64,000 bases of DNA from Nitrospirales bacterium (GTDB lineage: Bacteria > Nitrospirota > Nitrospiria > Nitrospirales > UBA8639). How positions within the stretch are numbered: the first letter of the stretch is position 1; every line of letters starts with the position of its first letter. This document shows, in pieces, positions 33,250-43,900 of this stretch. The notes under the pieces are model-generated. The model was not told the DNA's origin, ran no database searches, and saw nothing but the letters and a program-made list of their open reading frames with translations. Location: assembly GCA_021604145.1 (NCBI GenBank), contig BQIX01000001.1, positions 124,001-188,000 of the forward strand. The letters are read 5' to 3'. Position numbers and translations under genes: made by a program.

Positions 33250-33752
33250 TGATGAAATTTCACAGGATCGCATGCTGACTCTGACACAGCCGAGTTGCCA
33301 GGTCAGGTGAATGTTTTTTAGCCGACGCTTGTTGAAATTTGTTCCCGTCAATTCTTGGACATGGAGAATGACTGTCTTTATCCCAGATTGACAAGATTTC
33401 ATACCATTCATTCTCCCATTAACTCCATCTACGATTAGCCCGTCTTCGAATTGTCCAGGACAATTTCATGTTCACGCTAGCTTGCAAGATGTCTAATAAT
33501 CCTTTCATTGGACTTAAGCCATCCTCAAATAAGACATGGGGTCAGCTTTCCGTCAATCTTGAAGAGAACAAAGGCTTCAGTCGACTTAATAGTCAATGCT
33601 CGGGTCATCCTGACTCCTAGTAGACTTTCGGATTTGAGGTTACAAATGGACCTTAGGGAAAGAGGATCGATTCGCATGGGTATGGCCTTCGTTGCATGAG
33701 TCTCACCCATCTGATTCTGTATACTACACGACTTAATGGGAACTAGATGTGA
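33250..33752. other. Degraded intergenic region
   Basis: About 500 bases with no intact gene; frames are short and show no family. It is flanked by the integrase remnant and an IS6-type remnant and is probably decayed mobile DNA. Confidence 0.5.
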
Positions 33753-33851
33753 CTCTATCGGCCAGTGGATCAGCATGGGAGCGCCGTGGACTTCCTTCTC
33801 AGTGCAAAGCGAGATCAGGCTGCGGCTACATGGTTTCTGTGCAAAGTTGTT
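33753..33851 (+). pseudogene. Remnant of an IS6-family-type DDE transposase
   Basis: Thirty-three codons read LYRPVDQHGSAVDFLLSAKRD then QAAATWFL, matching the conserved middle of IS6-type transposases (YRAVD.hG...DFLLsakRDaaAAkrF). A stop precedes it two codons upstream and the match fades downstream, so only this block survives. The catalytic second Asp block and the Glu block are not found. Part of the same degraded patch as the integrase remnant. Confidence 0.7.
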
Positions 33852-34069
33852 GGTCGCTTGGCGGTGACCGACGAACCTCTGCTTTTCTTTTCGGTGGTGC
33901 GACGAGAAATGATATCGCAGATTGGTCAGATTCTGCCGAATCATCCTATTCATTCTTTGCAGGACATCTAGAGCTGATTGCAGGGAGATTCTGGTTCAGA
34001 GAATATGAGGCAGGAGACAAACTCTTGCCGCGGTCTTAGTCAGTGTTCGGAAGAATAAAGGAGGCAATG

Positions 34070-34483
34070 ATGAAGGGGCATATTAAAGCATGGACATTCT
34101 TAGCACTGGCATGGATTATGGCAATCTCTTTGGGCTGTGGTGCCTTGCAAGCTCGTCCTGATACACCTCTCGTTCCCATTTCCTCATTCGAGCAGGTGGC
34201 GGGCACATGGGAGGGGGTGAGTAAACGTCTACCTGACATGCGTGAGGACGCCTGGGTTATTCTGATCATCAGTGAAAAAGGGTTCTTTAAATTCGCTAGT
34301 AATCGTGAAACGGAGTTGTTGTTGGGAACCGGCACATTAACGATCCTAGAGGGGCGAGTGTTTGCGAAGACTGGCACTGGAACCGCTACCTTTACGCTCC
34401 ACGATAAGGTGGGCAACTTAGTCTTAGTGGTCGAAGCGTCTCTCAATGATGGCCTCCATTATTATCTTGAGATGACCCGATGA
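34070..34483 (+). CDS. Small unknown lipoprotein, 137 aa
   Basis: A 137-residue protein. AAAGGAGG at 34057-34064 points to ATG 34070 (five bases away) rather than the ATG three bases earlier. Signal peptide with lipobox (MAISLGC). The mature part (FEQVAGTWEGVSKRLPDMRE then ILIISEKGFFKFASN) has the alternating pattern of a small lipocalin-like or 'copper resistance NlpE-like' beta domain, but I do not recognise the family. An intact gene in a decayed patch, so possibly a survivor or a later insertion. Confidence 0.75.
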   Translation: MKGHIKAWTFLALAWIMAISLGCGALQARPDTPLVPISSFEQVAGTWEGVSKRLPDMREDAWVILIISEKGFFKFASNRETELLLGTGTLTILEGRVFAKTGTGTATFTLHDKVGNLVLVVEASLNDGLHYYLEMTR

Positions 34484-34863
34484 GGTAGACATACTCACTA
34501 TATGGACATATGGAACTATTTCAGGTGTGCCAAACCAAAATTTGATGACGGTTTTGGGCCGAATAACTTTCCGTTTTTCGAGCGTTAAAAAGAGCAGTTC
34601 TTTGAGATCCGACCAGTTCCCCACAATGCTTCGGACCGTCTTGGAACGAACCGGGATCAGGACACATTTTCGGTAGTTGATCAGCGTCGACGCAGTATAG
34701 CGTCATGAACCGTCGTCCAAGGTGTATCAACTTGCGATAGAGCAAACAAAGCAATAGACGTGGGAATTCCTTTTCGGCTCCTTTAATTTGTGGGATGTGG
34801 TTCTGACGAATTTTGATGAGTTGCTGGAGATCTTGTGGAAGTAATCAAAAGAGAGGTTTGGCC
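34484..34863. other. Degraded intergenic region with direct repeat copy
   Basis: About 380 bases. A 16-base repeat lies at 34656-34671. Just before the next gene a short plus-strand frame ending at about 34846 (FLFGSFNLWDVVLTNFDEL part) looks like the C-terminal end of a lost gene, preceded by an in-frame stop. No intact gene. Confidence 0.45.
34656..34671 (+). repeat. 16-base direct repeat, copy 2
   Basis: ATCAGGACACATTTTC; 15 of 16 bases equal to the copy at 33234-33249. The pair brackets the IS6-type remnant and the small lipoprotein. Confidence 0.4.
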
Positions 34864-35979
34864 GTGAGCCAACAGCACACGGTGATTCTGGTCGGTGCCG
34901 GCCATGCCCATTTGTATGTTGCCGCCCATGCCGAGACGCTCGTCGAGCGTGGGGCGCGAGTGGTGTTGGTCGATCCAACAGAATTCTGGTACTCCGGTAT
35001 GGCCACTGGAATGTTGGGGGGGATGTATGAGCCTGTGGCGGATCAAATTGATCCCCGACCGTTGATAGAAGCCCACGGTGGCGAGTTTATTCAGGGTCGT
35101 GTTGAGTCCGTGGATTCCCGAGCCCGTCAGCTTCACTTGGCCGATGGCGGTGTTCTGGCTTTTGACTATGAGTCCATTAATGTCGGCAGTCAGGTGGATG
35201 TGAACGCCATCCCCGGTGCGGCGAACGATCCGAGCGTCTGGTCGGTCAAACCTGTTGCCAAATTGTGGAAGCTGCGTGAGCATTTGGAGGCTAAATTTCG
35301 TGAGCGCGAGACGTTGCGGATCGTAGTGGTTGGCGGCGGGCCTACGGGTTCTGAGGTGACGGCCAATTTGATTGCTTTAGCCGCACGCCATGATAGCGAT
35401 CTTCGGCTAAGCCTCGTCACCAATGGCGATCGGCTTATCCCAGAGGCCCCTGCTGGCGCAGCAAGAGCACTTCAGCGGAAGTTGACGCGACGCGGGGTAG
35501 TCATCCGCACGCAAACCCAAGTCGTCCGTCGCGAGGGAGAATTATTGATTGCCGAAGATGGTAGCCTCATCGAGGCTGATATTGTCGTCCTGGCAATCGG
35601 ACTTGAAGCCCATCCGCTTGTGCATAAGACCGGCCTACCGACCCGTCCCAAGGACGGCCTTCGAATCAACGCCATGTTGCATTCGATCGCTGATGAACGG
35701 GTGTTCGCGGCCGGTGATTGCGCCTCTATGGAAGGTTTTAATCTGCCCAAACTTGGTGTGTTTGGTGTGCGCCAGGCTGCCTATATCCATGCAAACCTGC
35801 TGGCCAGCTTGGAAAGTAAACCACTAGCCGAATACGAACCCCAAAAACGCTATCTCGCCATCCTCAACCTCGGCGACGGCACCGCATTGTCAACGTGGGG
35901 GCCGTTTTGGTGGAACGGTCGTTCCAGCATGTGGTTGAAACACTGGATCGATCATCGCTTTCTCGAAGACTACCGGTAG
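34864..35979 (+). CDS. FAD-dependent pyridine nucleotide oxidoreductase (NDH-2/SelD-N-terminal type)
   Basis: A 371-residue protein starting with GTG 34864 after AGAGAGG. FAD-binding Rossmann motif VILVGAGHAHLYV, NAD(P)-binding motif RIVVVGGGPTGSEVTANL near residue 160, and C-terminal AAGDCASMEGF FAD motif. The GAGHAH opening is typical of the family related to the N-terminal domain fused to SelD in some organisms and of type II NADH dehydrogenases. No C-terminal SelD part is present. It probably transfers electrons from NAD(P)H to a quinone or thiol partner; the partner is unknown. Confidence 0.9.
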   Translation: MSQQHTVILVGAGHAHLYVAAHAETLVERGARVVLVDPTEFWYSGMATGMLGGMYEPVADQIDPRPLIEAHGGEFIQGRVESVDSRARQLHLADGGVLAFDYESINVGSQVDVNAIPGAANDPSVWSVKPVAKLWKLREHLEAKFRERETLRIVVVGGGPTGSEVTANLIALAARHDSDLRLSLVTNGDRLIPEAPAGAARALQRKLTRRGVVIRTQTQVVRREGELLIAEDGSLIEADIVVLAIGLEAHPLVHKTGLPTRPKDGLRINAMLHSIADERVFAAGDCASMEGFNLPKLGVFGVRQAAYIHANLLASLESKPLAEYEPQKRYLAILNLGDGTALSTWGPFWWNGRSSMWLKHWIDHRFLEDYR

Positions 35980-36095
35980 CATCACGGCAACACATACAAG
36001 TATGAGAAGAAAATTCCATGACTGTGATGAGAGCGAGACCATCATTCGAGTAAACAGGTGAATCGTATTGCTTCGTTCTTTCAGGTGAGTGTTCA

Positions 36096-36236
36096 ATGCC
36101 TACGAAGACAAAGCTTTCCGTTTTCGACCACGAACTGTTTTGGGACGCGAACCGTGAGGGTCTCGGCGATCTGATGCCTCCAGGCTATCCAGGTATTGAA
36201 AAAGGGACGCTGGCAAAGAGATTGCGAGGGGTGTGA
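36096..36236 (+). CDS. Possible small ORF (46 aa) before a terminator
   Basis: A 46-residue frame (MPTKTKLSVFDHELFWDANR...) ending eight bases before a strong terminator at 36243. The terminator placed directly after the stop is the main support. No recognised family and no good Shine-Dalgarno, so it could be the tail of a lost gene. Confidence 0.35.
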   Translation: MPTKTKLSVFDHELFWDANREGLGDLMPPGYPGIEKGTLAKRLRGV

Positions 36237-36242
36237 ACCATT

Positions 36243-36267
36243 CGGCTGGAAACCAGCCGCATTTTTT
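36243..36267 (+). terminator. Rho-independent terminator
   Basis: CGGCTGG-AAA-CCAGCCG followed by CATTTTTT. A perfect 7-base stem with a tight loop and T-run on the plus strand. It ends the transcript of the FAD oxidoreductase and possible small ORF. Confidence 0.85.
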
Positions 36268-36564
36268 AGGAGAGTGTCTTTACAATATTGCGGTCTGAGC
36301 GTTCAACACCCATGGGAAGTAGGGACGCAGGCCGATCCCGGTCAGTCCTGTTTGAAGCATCTTGGGGCTTCAGTTGGAGAGCACGGGGAGGCGATATCGC
36401 TTGTCCTGGGCGAGACTGTGCCGCCGCTGATTCAGGATAGACTATTGGCTGAGGCCGTGTCTCAAGTGATTGCGTTCGCTGTTCGGTGGTGATGTTTAAA
36501 TGCAACTATTGGATGTTATAAAGACCTACGTCGACTTCGTATTGATGAGATGAAGAAGCGTATG
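36268..36564. other. Intergenic region
   Basis: About 300 bases. A plus-strand frame crossing it ends in LGETVPPLIQDRLLAEAV, which only loosely recalls the C-terminus of cytosine methyltransferases; too weak to call a remnant. Nothing else seen. Confidence 0.35.
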
Positions 36565-38598
36565 CTAGGAGGCTCTACTTCCGTTGCTCTCTTGTTCGTA
36601 AAAACTAATACCGTTCGTAAATTCGTTACATTTGGCAAGTGGATTTTCTTCTGACAACTTATAGTAACACCCGATGACCGTTTCTCTTTGAATGGTATCA
36701 CCGTTTACTGAGGCAATTTCTTCCGTTCCTCCAGTGACGACTTTTCGTATGACTTGGTGCTTATTGTCAATAAAGACCTTTCCAGAGAAATCTTCAACCT
36801 TCTTGACAATATCATCCCATTGAGACGAGTAGGTGTCAGAACTGAACTTACTTGGCGAAAAGTACTTTTGAATTCGATAATGCGCGTCAACTCCCTTTTT
36901 CGGGATTACCTCAAATAACAACAGTTCTTCTTCAAGGAGGCTTTTGTTTGAATACCCGAAATGAAAATGAAGACTGGTCTTTTCATTGAATGCGTGACTA
37001 TTCAAATCAAGCGTGAAATCATTCAGCTTAATATGTAGTCTTCCGTTCTGTACGCGGATCTGACTTGTTTTAAATGTTCTTGGGAGGTAGTTCTGGCTCA
37101 GAGACACGTAATCTATCCAATCGTAGAGATCACCTTCATATCCGACCGCCACCTCATTTAAATCCTTTTTCATCAGACTGACATAGCCGGTACTTAAATA
37201 CCAGGCTTTCTTGATGTCAACATTACATATCACGCCTTTGGGATAGGCCAAGCAATGGCTGTACACAAATGAATTGCTATACGGTCGATACCATAATGAT
37301 GAGATCCATGGTCTTCCTAATTTGTCTTCCCATATTTCGGTCTTTTCCGGATCTCCAAGACTGACGATTCTAACTTTTTCGACATCGAAATCACGTGTCA
37401 GGGGTAATGCTTTCAACAAATGATCCATGACCATCTTGGGACTTCCCATAAAGGCCTCAAGCGTGACGTTGCGGGGTTTTTCTATCTTGACCTGTAAGGT
37501 CGAAAGATCACTTTTACTCAATGTGATCTTCTGATCCTCAGATATGGGAATCGTTTTTTTCGAATAACTGCTGAGTCTCCACATATTAAAATCTGCATCA
37601 GATTTTAAGACTCCGAATTGCCTGACATTGACTTGGTTTCGCAAGTAGGCACGAAACCGTTTACCTTTTGGGAAATAGTCATCAGCATATTTTTGTGAAA
37701 CCTTTGATGAAATTTGTTCATACACAGCATTTAACGAGGATTGGGCCTTACGTGATATGGCATGGATGGTATTGGGCAGGGCAATGTGCTCGGACCAATT
37801 CATGGAATAAGTATTTTGACTTCCATTTAAATTCAGTGAGATGTTTCTCATATAAAATTCAGCCGTGCCGTTGAGGTTGTCGTATTCGGTCATCGGGACA
37901 GCAACATTGTAATTTTCACTGGCATTTTTTTGGATAATGAGTCCGACCACTTGGCCATTGACGTTGAGCAAGGGCCCCCCACTGTTGCCCGGTGATGCTG
38001 GAGAGGTGAATCGAATGTCTTTCCATTTTCCGTGTTCCGGTTCTGTGGTAAATGAAGCGACCTGACCCGCTCGAAACGAAAGGCCTTCTCCTTGCGCATT
38101 TCCGACTGAAAACACCGTATCACCGATTTCAACCTGTTTGGATACATTCAGGGCTATAATGTCTTCCGGATACTCCTCCAGCTCAAATACCACCATGTCC
38201 CGAATTGAAGAAAACTGTTTTATTTGTCCAATTTTATACACTCGACCGTCTGAATCCCGGATATGAAAATCTGTTAAGAGTGAAAAATACTTCAACTTAA
38301 GTACGTGAGCCGCCGTCATGAGTTCCTTTTCATTAATAAAAAACGCAGTTCCAATACTAAAATATTTTTCTTCCCGTTCCTTATAACTGAGTTTATGGAA
38401 CGGTAGTTCCCTGGCATATTGAATTTTTTGACTTTCAATTTTTGGCACAACCACTTCGTACACGCTCAATCTCAAGCTATTGATGACTTTTTTATCGAGA
38501 AAAGTCATATTATTGTCAGCTCGTGCGATGACTGGACAAAACAGAAGGACCGAAAATAACAAGAGGCTCACGATGGTGGGCGTTGAATAGGAATCCAT
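36565..38598 (-). CDS. Secreted trypsin-like serine protease with long unknown C-terminal part
   Basis: A 677-residue protein from ATG 38598, with a signal peptide (IVSLLLFSVLLFCPVIARA). The trypsin-like domain spans about residues 55-250: His in LMTAAHVL, Asp in IRDMVVFELEE, Ser in PGNSGGPLLNVNGQVVGL. The next 420 residues are unrecognised and beta-rich, with no PDZ domain visible, so this is not a DegP/HtrA type. It is probably periplasmic or secreted. A stand-alone gene; promoter not identified. Confidence 0.85.
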   Translation of the reverse strand: MDSYSTPTIVSLLLFSVLLFCPVIARADNNMTFLDKKVINSLRLSVYEVVVPKIESQKIQYARELPFHKLSYKEREEKYFSIGTAFFINEKELMTAAHVLKLKYFSLLTDFHIRDSDGRVYKIGQIKQFSSIRDMVVFELEEYPEDIIALNVSKQVEIGDTVFSVGNAQGEGLSFRAGQVASFTTEPEHGKWKDIRFTSPASPGNSGGPLLNVNGQVVGLIIQKNASENYNVAVPMTEYDNLNGTAEFYMRNISLNLNGSQNTYSMNWSEHIALPNTIHAISRKAQSSLNAVYEQISSKVSQKYADDYFPKGKRFRAYLRNQVNVRQFGVLKSDADFNMWRLSSYSKKTIPISEDQKITLSKSDLSTLQVKIEKPRNVTLEAFMGSPKMVMDHLLKALPLTRDFDVEKVRIVSLGDPEKTEIWEDKLGRPWISSLWYRPYSNSFVYSHCLAYPKGVICNVDIKKAWYLSTGYVSLMKKDLNEVAVGYEGDLYDWIDYVSLSQNYLPRTFKTSQIRVQNGRLHIKLNDFTLDLNSHAFNEKTSLHFHFGYSNKSLLEEELLLFEVIPKKGVDAHYRIQKYFSPSKFSSDTYSSQWDDIVKKVEDFSGKVFIDNKHQVIRKVVTGGTEEIASVNGDTIQRETVIGCYYKLSEENPLAKCNEFTNGISFYEQESNGSRAS

Positions 38599-39080
38599 GG
38601 CTTGTCGATGATATGTCATATCTCAGAACCTATCGTCAGGGTTGTCAGAGAGTTCTCCTATTAGTATTTATCGGTTTTCTGTGGCCTGACCTTAACAACG
38701 GTAATCATTTAGTAGGAATCTTAGGGAAATACACTGATCCGACAGTAAAAATAACCCTGATCTTCCCTGGGGATATTGGTTTGCGTGTCATGAATTAAAG
38801 AATGAATATTGAGCAATGTGAGGTAGTTCTCATGAGATAGGATTTCTGTAGATGCTACGAAGAGGCAGGACAGGTTGTAACAAGAAGCATCGTTTGTGGC
38901 TGTCTTTCGAGTGCATGACTTGGGGGCTGGGCTGTGGTTAGTGGGAGGGGAGTTGATGATATGATATAAACGTCGTTGATATACTTACAAGTCCTATTCT
39001 CTGTGACACCACGGTCTGAATGGCCTACCTTTAGTTAAGATACGAAAGATAAAAAACCGTTCAGCAAACCGTTGTCAGTA
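38599..39080. other. Intergenic region, no gene seen
   Basis: About 480 bases with short frames of no coding character. It should contain the serine-protease promoter; none was identified with confidence. Confidence 0.4.
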
Positions 39081-39341
39081 TCATTGATCTTTCACGTTAT
39101 GATTCTTGGTACGAATTCGATTCTTGAGTCTGGCGTTCGTGAAGAAACTGCCCAATGCGCCAATTCCACCAATGACAAGTAGTGCATACCCGATAGGCAA
39201 CAGAGCAAACGGTTCGTGTAAAAACCCCTTAGCATCAATTGTGCTACCAATGACGTGGAATGCAGACAAGGACAACATTCCGAGAATGGCAATTCCGATA
39301 AATATCACCAGCCAGGACACTTTTGACTTTCTTGAGTTCAT
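39081..39341 (-). CDS. Small two-helix membrane protein, DUF3955-like
   Basis: An 86-residue protein with two membrane segments (VIFIGIAILGMLSLSAFHVI and a second at about residues 47-67) joined by IGSTIDAKGFLHEPFALLPIGY. That central motif (IGS.vDa.GFLHEPF.LiPiGY) is the hallmark of the DUF3955 family. Function unknown. Basic C-terminal tail on the cytoplasmic side. Confidence 0.75.
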   Translation of the reverse strand: MNSRKSKVSWLVIFIGIAILGMLSLSAFHVIGSTIDAKGFLHEPFALLPIGYALLVIGGIGALGSFFTNARLKNRIRTKNHNVKDQ

Positions 39342-39629
39342 GTATTGAGTGAGTTAAGGCTTCAATAGCGGCTGTCGGATTGGCGGGACAGGTTCTACAA
39401 AGCTAGGACACCTATAATCCTAGCTTCAGTTTGCCGAGCGAGTCTCGGTAAGGGGTGAACTGGCAATGAGCCATGGCGTGTTCCGCGATCGTGTCCTAGG
39501 ATACCTACAATCCCATCTCTCTGTTGTACAAGGGCTTCAAGTAAGGAATGATTGTCCATGAGGCTATTGACCTGTTGAAACATCATGCTCTCAGCACCTC
39601 CTGCCATTAATGGGATTTGCTATTATTCC

Positions 39630-40892
39630 TTAATCGTTGAGTTTCCCAGTTAACTGTTCGAGTGCCGTTAGAGCAACCGATAGTTCATGTTTGGCTCGCA
39701 TGTATTCGAGTTGAGTTTCTCTAAACACGCGTTGAGCATCTAAGACTTCCAGCAAGCTCGCCTCTCCGTACCTAAAACTGACTTGCGCAATTCGCAAGGC
39801 TTCTTGTGCTTGTTTAAGAAGCCCGTTTTCATATGTTGAAATTTGAGCCGCTGCGATGTTGGATTTTTGAGTTTCTTGAATAATGCCTTGGTGTAGACTT
39901 GTGCGTGTTCGAAGAAGAATCGCCTCCTCTTGACGCATGACGCCTTTGGCTTTGGCAATTTCTCCTTGACGTTGATTCCATAAAGGAATCGGAATGGAAA
40001 TGCCTCCGACAAAGGCTTCTCGTCCTACATCCCGCTGATAACTTCCACTAAGTGTGATGTTTGGCACTCGCGCATGAAGTTCTCGACGATGCCGTTTTTC
40101 AGCTTCCTTGACGCGTTCTTGCCCTTTTACCAATTTCGGATGAGTCGATAATGTTTGTTTCGAAAACTTCGTGAAATCTAGGTCACCTTCTGAAGAGAGA
40201 AACTCTCCCTGTATCGTAAACTCCTCACCTAATCCTCCGGCAGTTAAACTATTCAATGTGGCTTTTGCCGATCGTTCTGCCCCTTCCGTCCGAAGCAATT
40301 CTTTGAGAATTTTTAAGGTCTCAACGTTCGTCTTGATGACCTCAAACGGTGGCGATTCTCCAGCCTTGACTCGAGCGTGCACCGCTGTTTTCAATTTTTT
40401 CATGGCTTGGACATTTTGTTTGATGAGCGCTGTCTCGTGTTGCGAGAGCAATAAATCAAAGAACACTTTTTTGGTGTGCGCGATAACGTTCAGTTTGGCA
40501 TCTTCTACCCCGGCTTGCGCACTCTTTACACTTGCTTGAGCGGCTTGTTGTTGAGCAATGCGTGTGCCTGGCCATTCCAATGGTTGACTGAGTGTGACGT
40601 ATCGCTCCGTGATGGTCGTGTTCATAGAGGGGTCCCTTAAGGAGCCTCGACCACTATGCACAACAATCGTAGGATTGGAATACGCTGATGCCGACAGTGT
40701 GTTCCCTTGTTTTTGTTCAACAATCCCATGTTCTTCTTCGATACGTGGGTTGCGTTCCAAGGCAATGGAAAGAATCTCAGGAAGATTATAAGTCTCAGTG
40801 TTTGGACTGGACCTCTCAACCTGACCTTTTGCTGCCACCGTTTGCAATCCACTCATGAGGAGGAGCATGAGAAGAATGTTCATCACAACCAT
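39630..40892 (-). CDS. TolC-family outer-membrane channel of heavy-metal efflux system (CzcC/CusC type)
   Basis: A 420-residue protein with a signal peptide and two repeats of the TolC outer-membrane efflux fold (coiled helices with beta barrel strands), e.g. LPEILSIALERNPRIEEEHG at the start of the mature domain and SFRYGEASLLEVLDAQRVFRE near the end, typical of CzcC. It forms the outer-membrane exit of the tripartite pump and ends the operon, starting 34 bases after the pump gene. No lipobox cysteine, unlike CusC. Confidence 0.88.
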   Translation of the reverse strand: MVVMNILLMLLLMSGLQTVAAKGQVERSSPNTETYNLPEILSIALERNPRIEEEHGIVEQKQGNTLSASAYSNPTIVVHSGRGSLRDPSMNTTITERYVTLSQPLEWPGTRIAQQQAAQASVKSAQAGVEDAKLNVIAHTKKVFFDLLLSQHETALIKQNVQAMKKLKTAVHARVKAGESPPFEVIKTNVETLKILKELLRTEGAERSAKATLNSLTAGGLGEEFTIQGEFLSSEGDLDFTKFSKQTLSTHPKLVKGQERVKEAEKRHRRELHARVPNITLSGSYQRDVGREAFVGGISIPIPLWNQRQGEIAKAKGVMRQEEAILLRTRTSLHQGIIQETQKSNIAAAQISTYENGLLKQAQEALRIAQVSFRYGEASLLEVLDAQRVFRETQLEYMRAKHELSVALTALEQLTGKLND

Positions 40893-40926
40893 ATCGTATC
40901 TCCTTCTTTTCTGGTGAATCCGGTCT

Positions 40927-43900
40927 TCATGATTCCGTGACTACGGTATTTAGGTTACGTGAAGTGTCTGCTGACCCGTTAGGTCGACCCATCATGCCGT
41001 ATAGGGATGGTATGACCAATAAGGTCAAAGTGGTTGAGGTGATCAGGCCGCCAATGACGACCGTAGCAAGGGGACGTTGCACTTCGGCTCCCATGCTGGT
41101 CGCGATGGCCATGGGCAAAAACCCAAGGCTGGCCACGAGCGCCGTCATCAGTACTGGTCGAAGTCTATCCAGGGCTCCCTGAATGATGGCCTCGTGAGTG
41201 GAAAACCCTTCTATTTCTAACGTTTGAATTCGACTGACAAGGACGACTCCATTTAAGACCGCGATTCCAAATAGTGCGATGCATCCAATCATCGCAGAAA
41301 TACTGAGAGGAAGCCCGCGAAACCATAATGCAATCAGTCCCCCTGATAATGCGAGTGGGACATTTAAGAAAATTAATAAGGTTAATCGCATAGTGCCAAA
41401 TATGACCGATAAGACCGCAATGATCAGCAGCAACGTGATGGGAATCACAATTGCTAAGCGGTTTGAGGCTTCTTGCAAATGTTGAAATTGTCCGCCCCAT
41501 TCAATGTAGTAGCCGGCCGGAAGCTTGACCGTTTTGTTGACAATCTCTTTTGCTTCGCCGACGAATGACCCGAGGTCTTGGCCTCGAATGTTGGCTTCGA
41601 CGACAAGTCGCCGCTGCACATTTTCACGACTGATTTGTGCCAGACCCTCATCGACACGGATGGAAGCCACCCGTGAAAGCGGTACCAGTTCTCCATGAGT
41701 GGTGGGAAGGAGAATAGTCCCAAGCGCGGCAGGGCCCGCAGACGCGTCATCTGAGAGCCGTACAATCAAGTCAAATCGGCGCTGTCCTTGAAACACGGTG
41801 CCAACCGTTTGTCCGACGCGAGCTGATTCGACAACCGTCAACACATCTTTTGCATTCAGTCCATATCGCCCAATCTGATCACGATCTACGATCACGCGAA
41901 TCCTTGGGACGCCTGTTACCTGTTCCACCTTAATATCTTGGGATCCTGACACTTGTTCGAGTGCGTGTGCGACTCGTTCACCCTGATTCCGTAGTTCCTG
42001 CATGTCCTCGCCAAAAATTTTTACGGCTAAGTCTGATCGAGTCCCGGCAATCAATTCGTTAAAACGCATTTCTATAGGTTGTGTGAATCCCAACCCCACA
42101 CCGGGCACCGCTGTTTCAATCGCCGTCTCCATTTGTGAAATGAGACCTTCTTTCGTTGAGGCTGAGGTCCATGATGAGGGCGGGGCGAGTACCACAAAGA
42201 CATCTGACAACTCAATGCCCATAACATCAGTCGCCACTTCAGGGCTTCCCGTCCTACTGACAACTTGTTGGACCTCAGGAAATTCTCGCAAGGCGCGTTC
42301 CACAGCAAGAGCGGTTTCGACGGATTCGCTCATCGAGATGCTGGGTAATCGCCAGACTTGTATGGCCAGATCTCCTTCTTCTAATTGTGGAAGAAATTCA
42401 ATGCCCAACCGTGATCCAATGAATAAACTGAGCAAAAAGAGTGCAAGCGCGGGAAGAACCACCCAAATTGGTCGCATAAGCGAAAATTGTAGGCACGGTT
42501 GATAGATGGCACGGAGTCGACGAATAAGCCAGGTCGCTTCATGATCGGATTTACCCCGAGCAAACCAATACGCCAAAACTGGAACACCAGCTACGGCAAA
42601 AAATAATGATCCGATGAGAGCAAAAATGACCGTGATCGCCATTGGGCGAAACATTTTTCCCTCTATACCCAAAAGACTGAGAATGGGAATGTACACCAAA
42701 ATAATAATACCGATGGCAAAAACGACAGGACGTAAGACTTCTTTAGCTGCTGCGTGAATCGTCGTAAGTTTTTCTTCAGGAGAACGAGGTTCTCGCGTCC
42801 CGAGTTTTCGCAAAATGTTATCAATCATGACGACTGATCCATCGACAAGGAGACCAAAGTCAATGGCGCCTAAGCTCATGAGATTACCCGAGAGTCCAGC
42901 CTGATACATGCCTGTGACCGCCATGAGCATGGAAAGCGGGATAGCCGTGGCAACAATAAGGCCGGCGCGAAGATCCCCCAGAAACAAAAACAAGATGGCG
43001 ATGACCAACAAGCCTCCTTCTAGAAGATTATTTCGCACTGTTCGTATGACATTCTCTACAAACAGTGTTCGATCATAATAGGGTTCAATCACGATGCCAG
43101 GGGGGAGTGTGGATTGAATGTCTTGAACTTTTTCTTTTACCTTGGTGACCACCTGCTGAGCATTGGCGCCAGCAAGCATTTGTACCATGCCGATGACTGT
43201 TTCACCTTCGCCCATCCGTGTTGCAGCCCCGATACGTAAGGCGGCCCCCTCTTTGACTTCGCCAATATCCTTCACAAATATCGGGACCCCGCCTGGACCA
43301 TGGTCAATCACGATTTTCCCAAGCTCGGCAGTCGTAGTCGCCATCGCCTCACCGGTAATCAGGTAGAGTTCACGTTCATGCTCAATGTAACCACCACCAG
43401 CCAGAGCATTATTCTGTTCAAGTGCGTGAAAGACCTGTTGAAGTGAGAGCTTGAATGCCAGGAGTTTTCCTGGATCAACCATGACTTGGAACTGTTTGGT
43501 TTCGCCTCCCCAGATATTGACTTCGACGACACCCGGCACGGCCTGAAGTCGTCTGGCAATGTCCCACTCCAGGAGGGTTCGGAGCGTCATGGGACTGTAT
43601 GACTCGCCGCGCAGAGTAAATTGATAGACTTCGCCCAAGCCTGTCGTCAGAGGTCCCATCATGGGTTTTCCATAGATAGATGGTATATCTTCAGATGCCT
43701 CAGCTAGACGCTCGTTGACAAGTTGACGAACAAAGAAAGGATCTAAGTCTTCTTCAAAAATTGCCGTGACGGCAGATAACCCATATCGTGAGACTGATCG
43801 AATTTCTTTCAATCCAGGGAGACCGCTTAGCGAGGTTTCAATTGGAAATGTAATGAACTGCTCCACTTCGAGTGGGCCAAGCGCCGATGAACGTGTGAGG

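Noticed and set aside
33525-33953. A 142-codon minus-strand frame in the degraded patch
   Set aside because: It overlaps the IS6-type block on the other strand and shows no protein-like conservation.
36196-36492. A possible cytosine methyltransferase C-terminus (LGETVPPLIQDRL)
   Set aside because: Similarity rests on a few residues only and the frame crosses a terminator.
39395-39607. A 70-codon minus-strand frame
   Set aside because: No start signal, no family, low-quality composition.
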